Under the pieces are notes generated by a model. The model was not told the DNA's origin and made no database searches. It saw only the letters and a list, made by a program, of their open reading frames with translations. DNA of 64,000 nucleotides from Hymenobacter latericoloratus. GTDB lineage: Bacteria; Bacteroidota; Bacteroidia; Cytophagales; Hymenobacteraceae. Shown here piece by piece: positions 31,173-40,071 of this stretch (position 1 is the first letter of the stretch; each line of letters opens with the position of its first letter). Position numbers and translations under genes: made by a program. The stretch spans positions 248,001-312,000 of the forward strand of contig NZ_JACHNV010000002.1 in NCBI RefSeq assembly GCF_014199535.1, given 5' to 3'.

Positions 31173-32863
31173 GTGGGCTCGACTGGCTGATTCTGGGGGG
31201 TACGCTCCTGTTTATTGTCGGCTACGGCACCTGGCGCACGCGCCGCGCCGGCGACACCCTGGACGGCTACCTGCTCGGCGGCCGCCAGGCCTCCTGGTGG
31301 GGCATCGGGCTGAGCATTATGGCTACCCAGGCCTCGGCCATTACCTTCTTGAGTACGCCGGGCCAGGCCTACGACGATGGCATGCGCTTCATTCAGTTCT
31401 ACTTTGGCTTGCCCATTGCCATGGTGCTGATTGCCGTGTTTGCGGTGCCCATTTACCACCGCCTGCGGGTATTTACGGCTTATGAATACCTGGAAGGCCG
31501 TTTCGACAGGCGCACGCGCACCTTCGCGGCCCTGCTGTTTCTGGTGCAGCGCGGCCTCAGCAACGGCCTTTCCCTCTACGCTCCGGCCCTGGTACTGTCG
31601 GCCATTCTAGGGTGGAACATTCACCTGACGGTGTGGCTCCTGGGCGGGGTGATGATTGCCTACACCGTTTCGGGTGGTACGCGGGCCGTAATGGTGACGC
31701 AGCAGGGGCAGGTGCTGGTGATTTTCGTGGGGCTGCTGGTGGCGGGCTACCTGCTGGTGCATTACCTGCCGGCCGGGGTCGGCTTTACCGATGCCCTGCG
31801 CCTGGCCGGCCACCAGGGCAAGCTGAACCTCGTCGATTTCCACTTCGACCCCAAAGACCGCTACAACTTCTGGTCGGGCATGACGGGCGGCTTGTTCCTG
31901 GCCCTGTCCTACTTCGGCACCGACCAAAGCCAGGTGCAGCGCTACCTCACCGGCCGCGACATTACCGAAAGCCGCCTGGGTTTGCTGATGAACGGCCTGC
32001 TGAAAATCCCGATGCAGTTCGGGATTCTGCTGCTGGGCGTGCTGCTGTTCGTGTTTTATCAGTTCAATCTGGCCCCGCTCACCTTCAACCGGCCCGTGTA
32101 CATTCAGGTGGCCCACTCCGAGCAATACGGCCCGGCCTTGCGCGAGCTGGAGCGCGAACACGCAACCGTATTTGAAGCTCGCCGCCACGCTACCGGCCAA
32201 TTAGTAGCCGCCCTGCAAACCAATGATGTGGAGACTGCCGCCGCCGCGCAAACTCACGTTCAGGCTACCCAGGCGGCTACCCAAGGGCTACGTCAGCAGG
32301 CGCAGAAGCTGCTGAAACAAGCCGTGCCCGCCACCGAAGCCAAGGATACTGACTACGTCTTCCTGACTTTCGTGCTGAATTACCTGCCCCAAGGGCTGGT
32401 AGGTTTGCTGATTGCCGTGGTGCTCAGCGCCGCCTTGGGCTCGGCCGCCGCCGGCCTCAATGCCCTGGCCTCCACCACCGTCGTTGATTTGTACCGCCCC
32501 GGCCAGCCTAGCTACCCCGAAACGCACTACGTGAAAGCCTCACGGGTAGCGGCCGTGGCTTGGGGCGTGCTGGGTATCGGTTTCGCCACTTTTGCCGCCC
32601 GCCTCGAAAACCTGATTCAGGCTGTAAACATCCTGGGTTCCTTGTTCTACGGCACTATTCTGGGCATTTTCATGGTGGCGTTTTTTCTGAAGAAGGTGGG
32701 CGCTTCGGCCGTGTTCTGGTCGGCAGTGGTAGCCCAAGCCATTGTGCTGATGTTGTTTTTTGCCACGGATATTGGCTACCTCTGGTACAACATCCTGGGT
32801 TGTGGGGTGGTGGTAGCGGGAAGCCTACTACTCCAAGGCCGCAAACCAGCAACGGCAGCATAG
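31169..32863 (+). CDS. Sodium:solute symporter (SSS family) with an inserted helical loop
   Basis: 564 residues, about 13 membrane helices. SSS signatures: GGRQASWWGIGLSIMATQASAITFLSTPGQAYDDG (helix 1, sodium site region), YEYLEGRFDRRTRTFAALLFLV, and GTDQSQVQRYLTGRD. Residues about 315-395 form a hydrophilic, Ala/Gln/Glu-rich insertion (ALRELEREHATVFEARRH; AAAAQTHVQATQAATQGL) between two helices, longer than in PutP or SGLT types. The solute is unknown. It is translated with the small protein at 31026. Confidence 0.9.
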   Translation: MSGLDWLILGGTLLFIVGYGTWRTRRAGDTLDGYLLGGRQASWWGIGLSIMATQASAITFLSTPGQAYDDGMRFIQFYFGLPIAMVLIAVFAVPIYHRLRVFTAYEYLEGRFDRRTRTFAALLFLVQRGLSNGLSLYAPALVLSAILGWNIHLTVWLLGGVMIAYTVSGGTRAVMVTQQGQVLVIFVGLLVAGYLLVHYLPAGVGFTDALRLAGHQGKLNLVDFHFDPKDRYNFWSGMTGGLFLALSYFGTDQSQVQRYLTGRDITESRLGLLMNGLLKIPMQFGILLLGVLLFVFYQFNLAPLTFNRPVYIQVAHSEQYGPALRELEREHATVFEARRHATGQLVAALQTNDVETAAAAQTHVQATQAATQGLRQQAQKLLKQAVPATEAKDTDYVFLTFVLNYLPQGLVGLLIAVVLSAALGSAAAGLNALASTTVVDLYRPGQPSYPETHYVKASRVAAVAWGVLGIGFATFAARLENLIQAVNILGSLFYGTILGIFMVAFFLKKVGASAVFWSAVVAQAIVLMLFFATDIGYLWYNILGCGVVVAGSLLLQGRKPATAA

Positions 32864-32939
32864 TTAGCTAAAGGTGGACGCTTAGTTGTTTCTGGTGTCA
32901 ACTTGCTGGTAATCAATAACTCAAATTTATCTGGAAAAA

Positions 32940-32975
32940 GAAAGGCCTTGCTGTCCACGGACAGCAAGGCCTTTC
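32940..32975. terminator. Bidirectional terminator between symporter and DUF2911 genes
   Basis: A perfect 16-bp stem (GAAAGGCCTTGCTGTC with its complement) and a 4-base loop, followed by TTTCCTTTGTT on the + strand and by T-rich sequence on the - strand. Confidence 0.85.
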
Positions 32976-32995
32976 CTTTGTTATTCAACTACCGC

Positions 32996-33904
32996 TTACA
33001 GCTTACCGGCTTTCTTGGCGTCGGCAATCAGCTCGTCGTTCATTTGGGCGTACTGGGTGTTTTTAGCTTCCAAAGCCAGTTTCTTCGACTGCTCGGCGGC
33101 CGTTATGGCGCCTTTATAATCCTTCATTTTCAGGCGGATTTTAGCTTCGGTGTGCACGTTCCAGAACTTGGGGTCGGTGGCGTTGGCCTTCTGCATCCAC
33201 TCCAGCGCCTGCTTGGGGTCTTTGTTGTTGTCGAGGTAGTACACGGCGGCGGCGGCCAGGTCGCCGTTGGAAGGGCTGCTGTTCTTTAGCACCTTCTCGT
33301 CAATCTGCGCCATCACCTTCGACTCCACATCGGAGGTGATTTTGAAGCGGGCCCCGGTGGTTTCCCACTGCATGTCCACGGTAGCGGTGGCGGGCGTCAG
33401 GTCGGTGAAGTTGATGGTGAAGGTTTCCACCTTGCTGGCCAGCTTCACGGGCTTGATGGTGAACGAGGCTACGTCGTCTTCGGCCTTGAAGCCATCCACG
33501 TTGGCACCCTGCTTGGTGTTCTTGCTCAGTACCACCGTCCAGGACGCTTTGCCGGGGATGGTGTAGATGCCGTACTCGCCGGCCGGTACTTTCTTGCCTT
33601 CCACCGTCACGTCATCCGAGAATTTGATGCTGGTGGTAGCGTTGGCACCCGTGCGCCACCGCTGGCCGAAGGGCACAATGGCCTTACTGGCGGCATCACC
33701 AAAGCCTACCCGGCCTTTCAGGCTGGGGCGGTAATAGGTAATGGTTACGTCGGTGAGGCCCACGCGCTGCTGCACGGTGCTTTTGGGGCTGGCCTGGGGC
33801 GTGCTGATCTGGGCTTCGGCGGCCGAGGCCAACAGCAGGCCGCTTACCAGCAGCGTGGCGCCTAAGGTGCGCGACGAAGACTTCAGGAAAATCGAGGTGG
33901 TCAT
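32996..33904 (-). CDS. Secreted DUF2911 family protein with C-terminal TPR-like helices
   Basis: 302 residues from ATG at 33904, which starts a signal peptide ending AAEAQ. The DUF2911 domain (about 25-200) carries SPKSTVQQRVGLTDVTITYYRPSLKGR, VPFGQRWRTGANATTSIKFSDDV, VPAGEYGIYTIPGKASWTVVLSKN and FTINFTDLTPATATVDMQWE. The remaining 100 residues are helical and tetratricopeptide-like (ALEWMQKANATDPKFWNVHTEAKIRLKMKDYKGAI). The family is almost confined to Bacteroidota and has no established function. Confidence 0.92.
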   Translation of the reverse strand: MTTSIFLKSSSRTLGATLLVSGLLLASAAEAQISTPQASPKSTVQQRVGLTDVTITYYRPSLKGRVGFGDAASKAIVPFGQRWRTGANATTSIKFSDDVTVEGKKVPAGEYGIYTIPGKASWTVVLSKNTKQGANVDGFKAEDDVASFTIKPVKLASKVETFTINFTDLTPATATVDMQWETTGARFKITSDVESKVMAQIDEKVLKNSSPSNGDLAAAAVYYLDNNKDPKQALEWMQKANATDPKFWNVHTEAKIRLKMKDYKGAITAAEQSKKLALEAKNTQYAQMNDELIADAKKAGKL

Positions 33905-34002
33905 AGGATGAACAAGTGAGAGAAGGGATGGTGGGGTAAAAGTAGGCAAAACCAACAGACGGCTCAAGAATTTAGCTGAATGCTAAACCTGGGCCTGTTT
34001 TC

Positions 34003-34536
34003 TCAGATGCGCTGCTGCGGTATCTGGTGAGTGGCAAGCAGTTGCTCCACCGTAGCGAGGGTAGCGGGGGCCTGCAGGCGGCGCATATCCAGGTAGTAGC
34101 AGGCGGCCTCGGTGGGGTAGAGCAGCAGCCAGTGGGGCTGCACCCACACGGCCCGCCGGATCAGGCTCCACTTACCAGAAAATTGCCCCAGCGCGCTACG
34201 GCCCCTGATTTCGGTGTCGGTGAGGGTAAAATCGGTGGGGTGGTGGGCAGCCGTGTTCTTGGCGTAGCCCCGGCGCAGCTGGTAGCGCACCAGCCCGAAG
34301 CGCACCAGCGCGTACCCCACTGCTACCGCCAGAAAAACCAGGGAAGAGGACTGTGGGAGCCGGCCGCTCTGGTACACCTCCAGCCCCAGGCTCACGCTCA
34401 GCAGCGCAATGGCCGCGCCCAGAATCCAGTGGTTGAGGCGGGTGCGGGGCCGGGCGCGCCACAACCGAAAGTTCACGGCCACAAACTCATCGGCGGAGAG
34501 TTGCACGCCGGACAGAACGATGGGGGTTGGCTTCAT
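34003..34536 (-). CDS. YcxB-like membrane protein, intact copy
   Basis: 177 residues from ATG at 34536. Two membrane helices (HWILGAAIALLSVSLGLEV and SLVFLAVAVGYALVRFGLV) are followed by a PH-like domain: FTLTDTEIRGRSALGQFSGKWSLIRRAVWVQPHWLLLYPTEAACYYLDMRRL. This is the architecture of YcxB-like proteins, whose function is unknown. The ATG overlaps by one base the stop of the decayed paralogue upstream (TGATG), a coupling arrangement. Confidence 0.75.
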   Translation of the reverse strand: MKPTPIVLSGVQLSADEFVAVNFRLWRARPRTRLNHWILGAAIALLSVSLGLEVYQSGRLPQSSSLVFLAVAVGYALVRFGLVRYQLRRGYAKNTAAHHPTDFTLTDTEIRGRSALGQFSGKWSLIRRAVWVQPHWLLLYPTEAACYYLDMRRLQAPATLATVEQLLATHQIPQQRI

Positions 34537-35081
34537 CAGGAGGCGAAGGTAGGCGCTGGCCCGCTTACTTCCTGGTTGCCAATCAAGGCCAGCACATCTA
34601 CGCCCGTATAGGGGTCTGGCACTTGCCGCAAATCCAGGTAATAGCAAAAGTCGGGACCGGGGTAGAGCAGGAGCCAGTCGCCTACCTGCTGCACGCGGGT
34701 CAGGTTGGGCTACGGCAGCCGCTGCCAGCCCTGCGGCCACTGCACGGCCAAGCTGGTTTCCGTTACCCGAAACCCCAGCGGCTGCGGCCGCCGCTGATAT
34801 TGCAGGAAAGCCCGGCGGTATTCCCACCACTGGTACAACAGCCCCAGCGCAGTAAATACGCTGAATACCAGCAGGTATCCGGCTCCGCCGGCGGGCTCGA
34901 ACCAGATAAAATACCCCGCAGCCCCGGCCAGCACGCCCAGCCACAACCGCACCCTGCGTTTCCACTGGTCGGAGGTAGCTGGCTTCTGCTGGTTGGCCAA
35001 CTTCGGGTAGCGCTGCCGTTGCTGCGTCTGGTGAATCAGCTGGTACTCCTGGAACGTAGGAGGGGTGGCAGGGAACTGAAT
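34536..35081 (-). pseudogene. YcxB-like paralogue with premature TAG and no proper start
   Basis: The frame encodes the same layout as the intact copy: FQEYQLIHQTQQRQR, two helices (LGVLAGAAGYFIWFEP and GYLLVFSVFTALGLLYQWW), then FRVTETSLAVQWPQGWQRLP. A TAG at 34710-34712 interrupts it, and the same frame resumes as PNLTRVQQVGDWLLLYPGPDFCYYLDLRQV to a TGA that overlaps the next start. No ATG, GTG or TTG was found at the expected N-terminus (ATT occupies the position near 35081). Two lesions and retained codon usage point to a young pseudogene, produced after tandem duplication. Confidence 0.75.
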
Positions 35082-35097
35082 GATGGGTATTGAGGAG

Positions 35098-35697
35098 TTA
35101 CTCGGATTCGGTAACAAGTACAATGTGGTTAATTTCTTGGGCTTGAATTTGCTGTAGAAACGGCATAACAACAGAAGCCGGCAGCCGCTGATCAAGGCGC
35201 AGACATATCACAGGGCGGCGGTAGTGGATGTCAAGGGCAGCCCGGTTGGCAACCCGTAGCATCGCCGTAAACTGGTCGTTTGGGGCAGAATATGGAATGC
35301 CATCAGGTAATTTCTTCCGCTTCCAGCCAGGCGCGATAAGCCAGCCCGGCAGTTGCCGTACATCCGAGCTTAGATACGGGAGCTGTTGCAATTGCTGTAG
35401 TTGCCTGCCTGATAGTTGCAGGCCGTACTGCTGCGCGAGCAGTTCAATGGCTTTGGTCTGCAGCTCGGTGGTGCTGGCATGCATGTACAGACGTTTCTGG
35501 GCATCCAGAGAGAAAATGATCTGAACTTCAGATAAACCTCTGGTGCAATGCACTATACTACTTGGAAGCTGCACAACAGGTAAATCAGCCGAGAACTTGG
35601 CCGAAGACATGAATAGTGTGCTCAGTAACAGCAGCAATCCGCCCCATAGCCCCAGTTCCGGCCGCAGCAACTCGATACGTGATACTCTGTGCGTCAT
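35098..35697 (-). CDS. ExbD/TolR-like single-pass membrane protein
   Basis: 199 residues. A short cytoplasmic basic segment (MTHRVSRIELLRPELG) precedes one helix (LWGGLLLLLSTLFM), then a periplasmic domain. The end, VICLRLDQRLPASVVMPFLQQIQAQEINHIVLVTESE, has the strand-helix-strand pattern with which ExbD/TolR proteins finish (I-R-A-D-x-x-V...GI..V.LVTE). The middle (about 60-150) is longer than in ordinary ExbD, and no ExbB/TolQ gene is adjacent, so it is a divergent relative. The membrane Asp of ExbD needed for proton flow is not in the helix. Stop at 35098, 17 bases before the YcxB-like pseudogene. Confidence 0.55.
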   Translation of the reverse strand: MTHRVSRIELLRPELGLWGGLLLLLSTLFMSSAKFSADLPVVQLPSSIVHCTRGLSEVQIIFSLDAQKRLYMHASTTELQTKAIELLAQQYGLQLSGRQLQQLQQLPYLSSDVRQLPGWLIAPGWKRKKLPDGIPYSAPNDQFTAMLRVANRAALDIHYRRPVICLRLDQRLPASVVMPFLQQIQAQEINHIVLVTESE

Positions 35698-35753
35698 GGT
35701 ATAAGCCGGCTGTACTGTACTGCTGAATATAGCACCTGAATATACCAGAAAAC

Positions 35754-35786
35754 GAAACGGGCGACGCCCAATGCGCCGCCCATTTC
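35754..35786 (-). terminator. Probable terminator of the ABC exporter gene
   Basis: Imperfect stem GAAA-GGGCG / CGCCC-TTTC 25 bases past the stop at 35811; on the - strand T-rich sequence (CGTTTCGTTTTC) follows. Confidence 0.55.
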
Positions 35787-35810
35787 GGGTAGTCCGTCTA
35801 TATCCATACC

Positions 35811-37661
35811 TTACGTTAGCTCAAACTGCAGCTTGAGCAGGTTGGCGTAGAGGCCGTTTTCGTCGTTGCTGAGCTGCTCGTGGGTGCCCTGCTCCACGAT
35901 GCGGCCCCCATCAATCACCAGAATCTTATCCACCTTGCGGATAGTGCTGAGGCGGTGGGCAATGATAATGCTGGTGCGGTTCTGCATGAGCTCGTCCATG
36001 GCCTGCTGCACCAGTTTCTCGCTTTCCGAGTCGAGGGCCGAGGTAGCTTCGTCGAGGAGTAGAATGGCCGGGTTTTTCAGGATGGCGCGGGCAATGGCAA
36101 TGCGCTGGCGCTGCCCACCCGAAAGCTTAATGCCCCGCTCGCCCACCACCGTATCCAGCCCCTCGGGAAACGACTGAATGAACTGCCAGGCGTTGGCCCG
36201 CCGGGCAGCATCCACAACATCAGCCTCCGGCGCGCCGGGGCGGCCGTAGAGAATGTTTTCCCGGATGGTGCCGCCAAACAGCATGGTTTCCTGGGGCACA
36301 ATGCCGATGTGCTGGCGCAGCTCCGTCAGGTCCAGGATGTTGATGTCGCGGCCGTCCACGCTGATGCTACCCCCGCTGAGCGGGTACAAGTGCATGAGCA
36401 GCTGCACGATGGTGCTTTTGCCGGCCCCCGACGGGCCTACCAGCGCCACTTTCTCGCCGGCCTCAATATGGAAGCTGATATCTTTGAGCACGGCCAAATC
36501 GGGCCGGGTGGGGTAGCGGAACTGCACGTTCTCGTAGCGGATGTCGCCGTACACCGGCAGAGGAGCGGCGCCAGCCGGCCGCGGCTGGTGCACCGGCTCC
36601 GATTCCTCATCCAGAATCTCTAGCAGGCGCTCCGTGGCGCCCAAACTGCTTTGAATTTTGCCGTACATCTCGCCCAGGCCGCCAACGGAAGCGCCAATGA
36701 ACATGGTGTAGAGGATAAACGACACCAGGTCACTCATGTAAAGGTGGCGAGGGTCGGCCTCCGGCAGATCCACGTAGGTAGCCCCGCGCCAGAGCACCAG
36801 AAAAATGCCGCCGAAGACCGCCACGATGATAAATGACACGAAGGCGCCCCGGTACAGGCTCGATTTCAGGGCTGCCTGCACGGTGCGGTTCAGGCCAGTC
36901 CCGTAACGGCTAACCTCGTGCTGCTCGCTGGTAAACGCCTTCACGGAACTGATGCCCTGCAAGGTTTCCTCCACGATGACGTTGGTCTTGGCCAGCTCAT
37001 CCTGCGTTTGTTTGGAAAGCTTACGGATGCTGCGGCCGAAGAAAAACGCGAGCAGCACCAGCGGCGGAAAGGTAGCCAGCATAAACAGCGAAAGCCGCCA
37101 CGATTCCCACATGATAAAGCCAACGCCAGCTAACAGCGTCAGAATCTGACGCATAAACTCGGCCAGCGTCAGTGAAAACGTGTCCTGCACGTTGGCTACA
37201 TCGGAGGTCAGGCGGGAAGTAATCTCGCCCACCCGCCGCTGCTCGAAGAACGGAATCGGCAGCGTGACCAACTTCTGATACAGCGTGCGGCGAATGTCGC
37301 GCACGGTAAACTCACTGACCCGCGAGAAAAAGAAGATTCGGAAAAAGGAAAAGATACCTTGCAGCAGCACCACCCCGAACAGCAGCAGGGCAATGCCGGT
37401 AATGGTTTTGGGCACGAAGGCCGGCAAGGCTTTGGCCTCATGGTTAGCCACGCTAACGATATAGCCCAGCATTTTGGGCATCACCATGGTGGAAACGCTG
37501 CTCAGCAGCAGCAGCAGCAGGCCCGCAATGAACATACCCTTGTAGGGTAGTACAAAGCGAAAAATGCGCAGCCCCTGCTGAAAACTTTGTTTGGTGAGCT
37601 TCTTCTTTTCGGGCGCATTCTCTGCGTCAGCGCCACTGGTATTCAGTCCACTTCGGGCCAT
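35811..37661 (-). CDS. ABC transporter, fused permease and ATPase (MsbA/LmrA-like exporter)
   Basis: 616 residues. About 40 polar residues, then six helices of an ABC exporter domain (to about residue 340), with the coupling-helix region IPIPFFEQRRVGEITSRLTSDV. The nucleotide-binding domain has Walker A GPSGAGKST, the Q loop, signature LSGGQRQRIAIARAI, Walker B ILLLDEATSALD and the switch His in IIAHRLSTIRKVD. It works as a homodimer at the inner membrane; a lipid or drug is the likely cargo. The charged N-terminal extension (GADAENAPEKKKLTKQSF) is common in Bacteroidota exporters. Confidence 0.93.
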   Translation of the reverse strand: MARSGLNTSGADAENAPEKKKLTKQSFQQGLRIFRFVLPYKGMFIAGLLLLLLSSVSTMVMPKMLGYIVSVANHEAKALPAFVPKTITGIALLLFGVVLLQGIFSFFRIFFFSRVSEFTVRDIRRTLYQKLVTLPIPFFEQRRVGEITSRLTSDVANVQDTFSLTLAEFMRQILTLLAGVGFIMWESWRLSLFMLATFPPLVLLAFFFGRSIRKLSKQTQDELAKTNVIVEETLQGISSVKAFTSEQHEVSRYGTGLNRTVQAALKSSLYRGAFVSFIIVAVFGGIFLVLWRGATYVDLPEADPRHLYMSDLVSFILYTMFIGASVGGLGEMYGKIQSSLGATERLLEILDEESEPVHQPRPAGAAPLPVYGDIRYENVQFRYPTRPDLAVLKDISFHIEAGEKVALVGPSGAGKSTIVQLLMHLYPLSGGSISVDGRDINILDLTELRQHIGIVPQETMLFGGTIRENILYGRPGAPEADVVDAARRANAWQFIQSFPEGLDTVVGERGIKLSGGQRQRIAIARAILKNPAILLLDEATSALDSESEKLVQQAMDELMQNRTSIIIAHRLSTIRKVDKILVIDGGRIVEQGTHEQLSNDENGLYANLLKLQFELT

Positions 37662-37684
37662 TGTGTGTTAGAAGTGAGAAAGGC

Positions 37685-37741
37685 GAAGTGAGAACCAGCG
37701 GGGGCTCAGGACTAACTGAACGCTCCGCTGGTTCTCACTTC
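37685..37741. repeat. 17-bp inverted repeat between ABC exporter and TonB-like genes
   Basis: The arms at 37685-37701 and 37725-37741 (GAAGTGAGAACCAGCGG and its complement) enclose 23 bases. It may terminate the gene ending at 37766. The GTGAGAA units recall the other GTGA-type repeats of the window. Confidence 0.7.
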
Positions 37742-37765
37742 TCTTCGCTCATGTCTGGAGTTCAG

Positions 37766-38254
37766 TTATTCAAATTTAGGCTTTCCCTGCTCTACCTGCA
37801 GCCCTTCGGAGTTACCGAACGGGATGGGCAGGCGCACCTGGGTAGCCACGGGCTGACCTTTGCGGGTAGCAGGTTTCCAGGCCGGCATCTGGCCCAGCAC
37901 CCGCAGCGCCTCCGTGTCGCACTCCGGCGAAAGGGGCTGCACCACCGAGGGGTTGGTCAGGTGCCCATCGGCTTCCACCGTAAAGGTCATGACCACGTTG
38001 CCGCTGATTTGCTTGACGCTGGCCGCTTCCGGATACTTTAGGTTTTGCTGAAAAAAGGTGTTCAAACCCTGCGCACCGCCCGGAAACTGGGGCGGTGCAT
38101 CGGGCCGGTTAGGCGCGGGCTTGGCCTGGGCCTGCATGCGACCGGGCTTCAACTCAATGGGTTGCTTGGCCGGCATGTTGCCAGCGGTAGTTTGGGCCTG
38201 GGCCCCGCCCGCGGCCGAAGCCACGAGCAGAAAGAGGAAGAACAGATGTTTCAT
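37766..38254 (-). CDS. Secreted TonB C-terminal-domain protein
   Basis: 162 residues from ATG at 38254, with a signal peptide ending GGAQAQ. After a Pro/Gln/Lys-rich linker comes PPQFPGGAQGLNTFFQQNLKYPEAASVKQISGNVVMTFTVEADGHLTNPSVVQPLSPECDTEALRVLGQMPAWKPATRKGQPV, the TonB C-terminal pattern common in Bacteroidota. There is no N-terminal membrane anchor as in classical TonB, so it is probably a free periplasmic TonB-like protein rather than the energy transducer itself. Confidence 0.88.
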   Translation of the reverse strand: MKHLFFLFLLVASAAGGAQAQTTAGNMPAKQPIELKPGRMQAQAKPAPNRPDAPPQFPGGAQGLNTFFQQNLKYPEAASVKQISGNVVMTFTVEADGHLTNPSVVQPLSPECDTEALRVLGQMPAWKPATRKGQPVATQVRLPIPFGNSEGLQVEQGKPKFE

Positions 38255-38388
38255 AGGGTTTGGTAGGGTAGGGAGCTGAATGAGTGAGAAGTAAGCCGCA
38301 AACTCTATCATTCCTCCTTCCGGTCAGAAGGATAAGCATACGCTACTGCTCACTGCAGAATGCAAAGGTACGCTCCTCTAAACAACCC

Positions 38389-39891
38389 CTACGCAACAGG
38401 GTTCAATTCGGGCTGCGGAACCCGCCGCGAAACGGCCCATAAGCCAATAAAGGTGAGTAAGCCATTGTAAATGAGCTTCTCAAAGCCAATTTCGTAGCCA
38501 TTAAGCCAAGTGCCCGCGTTCTTTACCAGCACCCACGTCAGCACCGGCGACAACACGCACACCAGGGGCACCCAGCGGTCCTGAGGGCGGCGCTGGGTAT
38601 AGAGCCCAAAGGCATAGAGGCCCAGCAGTGGCCCGTAGGTGTAGCCTGCCGCGTCGAAGACGGCCGATACCACGTTTTGGTCGTTGAGGGCGCGGAAGAT
38701 GAGAATTATCACGATGAGCACTACCGTAAAGGCCAGGTGCGTGAGTTGGCGCATTGATTTCTGCCGGGCCTCGGGGTAGCGCGAAATATTCAGGAAATCA
38801 ACGCAGAAAGAGGTAGTCAGGGCCGTTAGGGCGGAGTCGGCGGAGGCGTAGGTCACGGCAATGATGCCCAGCACGAACACTACCCCGGCAAACAGGCTGA
38901 AGTGGTTGGTGGCCAGGTAGGGAAATACTTTGTCGGTATCAAGCGTGCCCTTCGGGTTCAGCAACTCGGGCAACTTGTCCAAGGCTAGGCCCTTCACGCT
39001 GGCATATTCGTAGAGCAGCACCCCCAGGCTCAGGAAAAGCACATTCACCAGCACCAGCGTGAGCGTAAACCAGAACATGTTTTTCTGAGCATCCTGCAGG
39101 CTGCGGCAGCTCAGGTTTTTCTGCATCAGGTCCTGGTCGAGGCCGGTCATGGTGATGGTGATGAACATACCCGCCGCAAACTGCTTCCAGAAGTACTTTT
39201 TGCTGTTGGGGTCGTCGAAGAAGAAGGTTTCCGACAGCGGACTCTCGCGCACTGTCTGCACCAACCCGGTCCAGCCCAGGTTCAACTCCTGCCCAATCAG
39301 CCCGATGCTCACCACCACGCACAGGAGCATGGCCAGGGTCTGGAAGGTATCGGTCCAGAGGATGGTTTTGAGCCCCCCGCGGAACGTGTACAGGTAAATC
39401 AGCAGGATGCTGACCGTGACGGTAACGGCAAACGGCACGCCCAGCTTCTCGAACACCAGCAGTTGCAGCACGCCCGCCACCAGAAACAGCCGGAACGCCG
39501 CCCCAATGGCCCGGCTCAGCAAAAAGAAAAACGCGCCGGTTTTGTAGCTCCAGAACCCAAACCGCTGCTCCAGATACGTATAGATGCTAACCAGATTCAG
39601 GCGGTAGTACAGGGGTAGCAGCACGGTACCAATAACCGCGTAGCCGGCCACATACCCAAATACCAGCCCCAAATAGCTCCACTGCCCCGTTAGCACCTGT
39701 CCCGGCACCGAAACAAACGTCACCCCCGACAGCGACGTGCCAATCATGGCAAAGGCCACCATGTACCAGGGCGCGTTGCGGTTGGCAATAAAGAACGATT
39801 CGCTGGTTGCCTTCCGGGAGGTGAGGTAGGCAATGATGATAAGAACAACGAAGTAGCCCGCAATCAGGCTCAGCACGAGGGTAGGAGACAT
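38389..39891 (-). CDS. Sodium:solute symporter (SSS family)
   Basis: 500 residues, about 13 helices. SSS signatures: FFIANRNAPWYMVAFAMIGTSLSGVTFVSVPGQV, TYLEQRFGFWSYKTGAFFFLLSR, GGLKTILWTDTFQTLAML, MTGLDQDLMQKNLSCRSLQDAQKN, and YASADSALTALTTSFCVDFL. The last two match the sialate/proline branch, but the solute cannot be named. It has no inserted loop and no small partner gene, unlike the symporter at 31169. Confidence 0.92.
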   Translation of the reverse strand: MSPTLVLSLIAGYFVVLIIIAYLTSRKATSESFFIANRNAPWYMVAFAMIGTSLSGVTFVSVPGQVLTGQWSYLGLVFGYVAGYAVIGTVLLPLYYRLNLVSIYTYLEQRFGFWSYKTGAFFFLLSRAIGAAFRLFLVAGVLQLLVFEKLGVPFAVTVTVSILLIYLYTFRGGLKTILWTDTFQTLAMLLCVVVSIGLIGQELNLGWTGLVQTVRESPLSETFFFDDPNSKKYFWKQFAAGMFITITMTGLDQDLMQKNLSCRSLQDAQKNMFWFTLTLVLVNVLFLSLGVLLYEYASVKGLALDKLPELLNPKGTLDTDKVFPYLATNHFSLFAGVVFVLGIIAVTYASADSALTALTTSFCVDFLNISRYPEARQKSMRQLTHLAFTVVLIVIILIFRALNDQNVVSAVFDAAGYTYGPLLGLYAFGLYTQRRPQDRWVPLVCVLSPVLTWVLVKNAGTWLNGYEIGFEKLIYNGLLTFIGLWAVSRRVPQPELNPVA

Positions 39892-39898
39892 GGGGAAT

Positions 39899-40071
39899 TC
39901 AGTTGCCGGTTGTCAGTTGCCGGTTGTCGGGTTGCGCCAGAGCAAACCGACCGGTAGCAGCCGCATCAGTTGAAAACAGGTTTCAAAGCTACCAACAACC
40001 AATCAACAATAGCGCATACTCGTGCGCAATGCCCCAGCTGACGCCTGGCAACTCACAACTGATAACTGAGC
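39899..40071. repeat. Inverted GTTGCCGGTTG arrays
   Basis: The left part (39900-39934) has two direct copies of CAGTTGCCGGTTGTC; the right part (40046-40070) has the inverse type (GGCAACTCACAACTGATAAC). The 110 bases between are non-coding. The same pair is found at 22831-23120, again between two leftward genes. Confidence 0.65.

Noticed and set aside
34539-34965. N-terminal extension of the YcxB-like frame (34003-34536) to 34965
   Set aside because: The extension is out of frame with the recognisable paralogue on the same strand and consists of Ala/Arg/Gly-rich shadow sequence; ATG at 34536 fits the family start.
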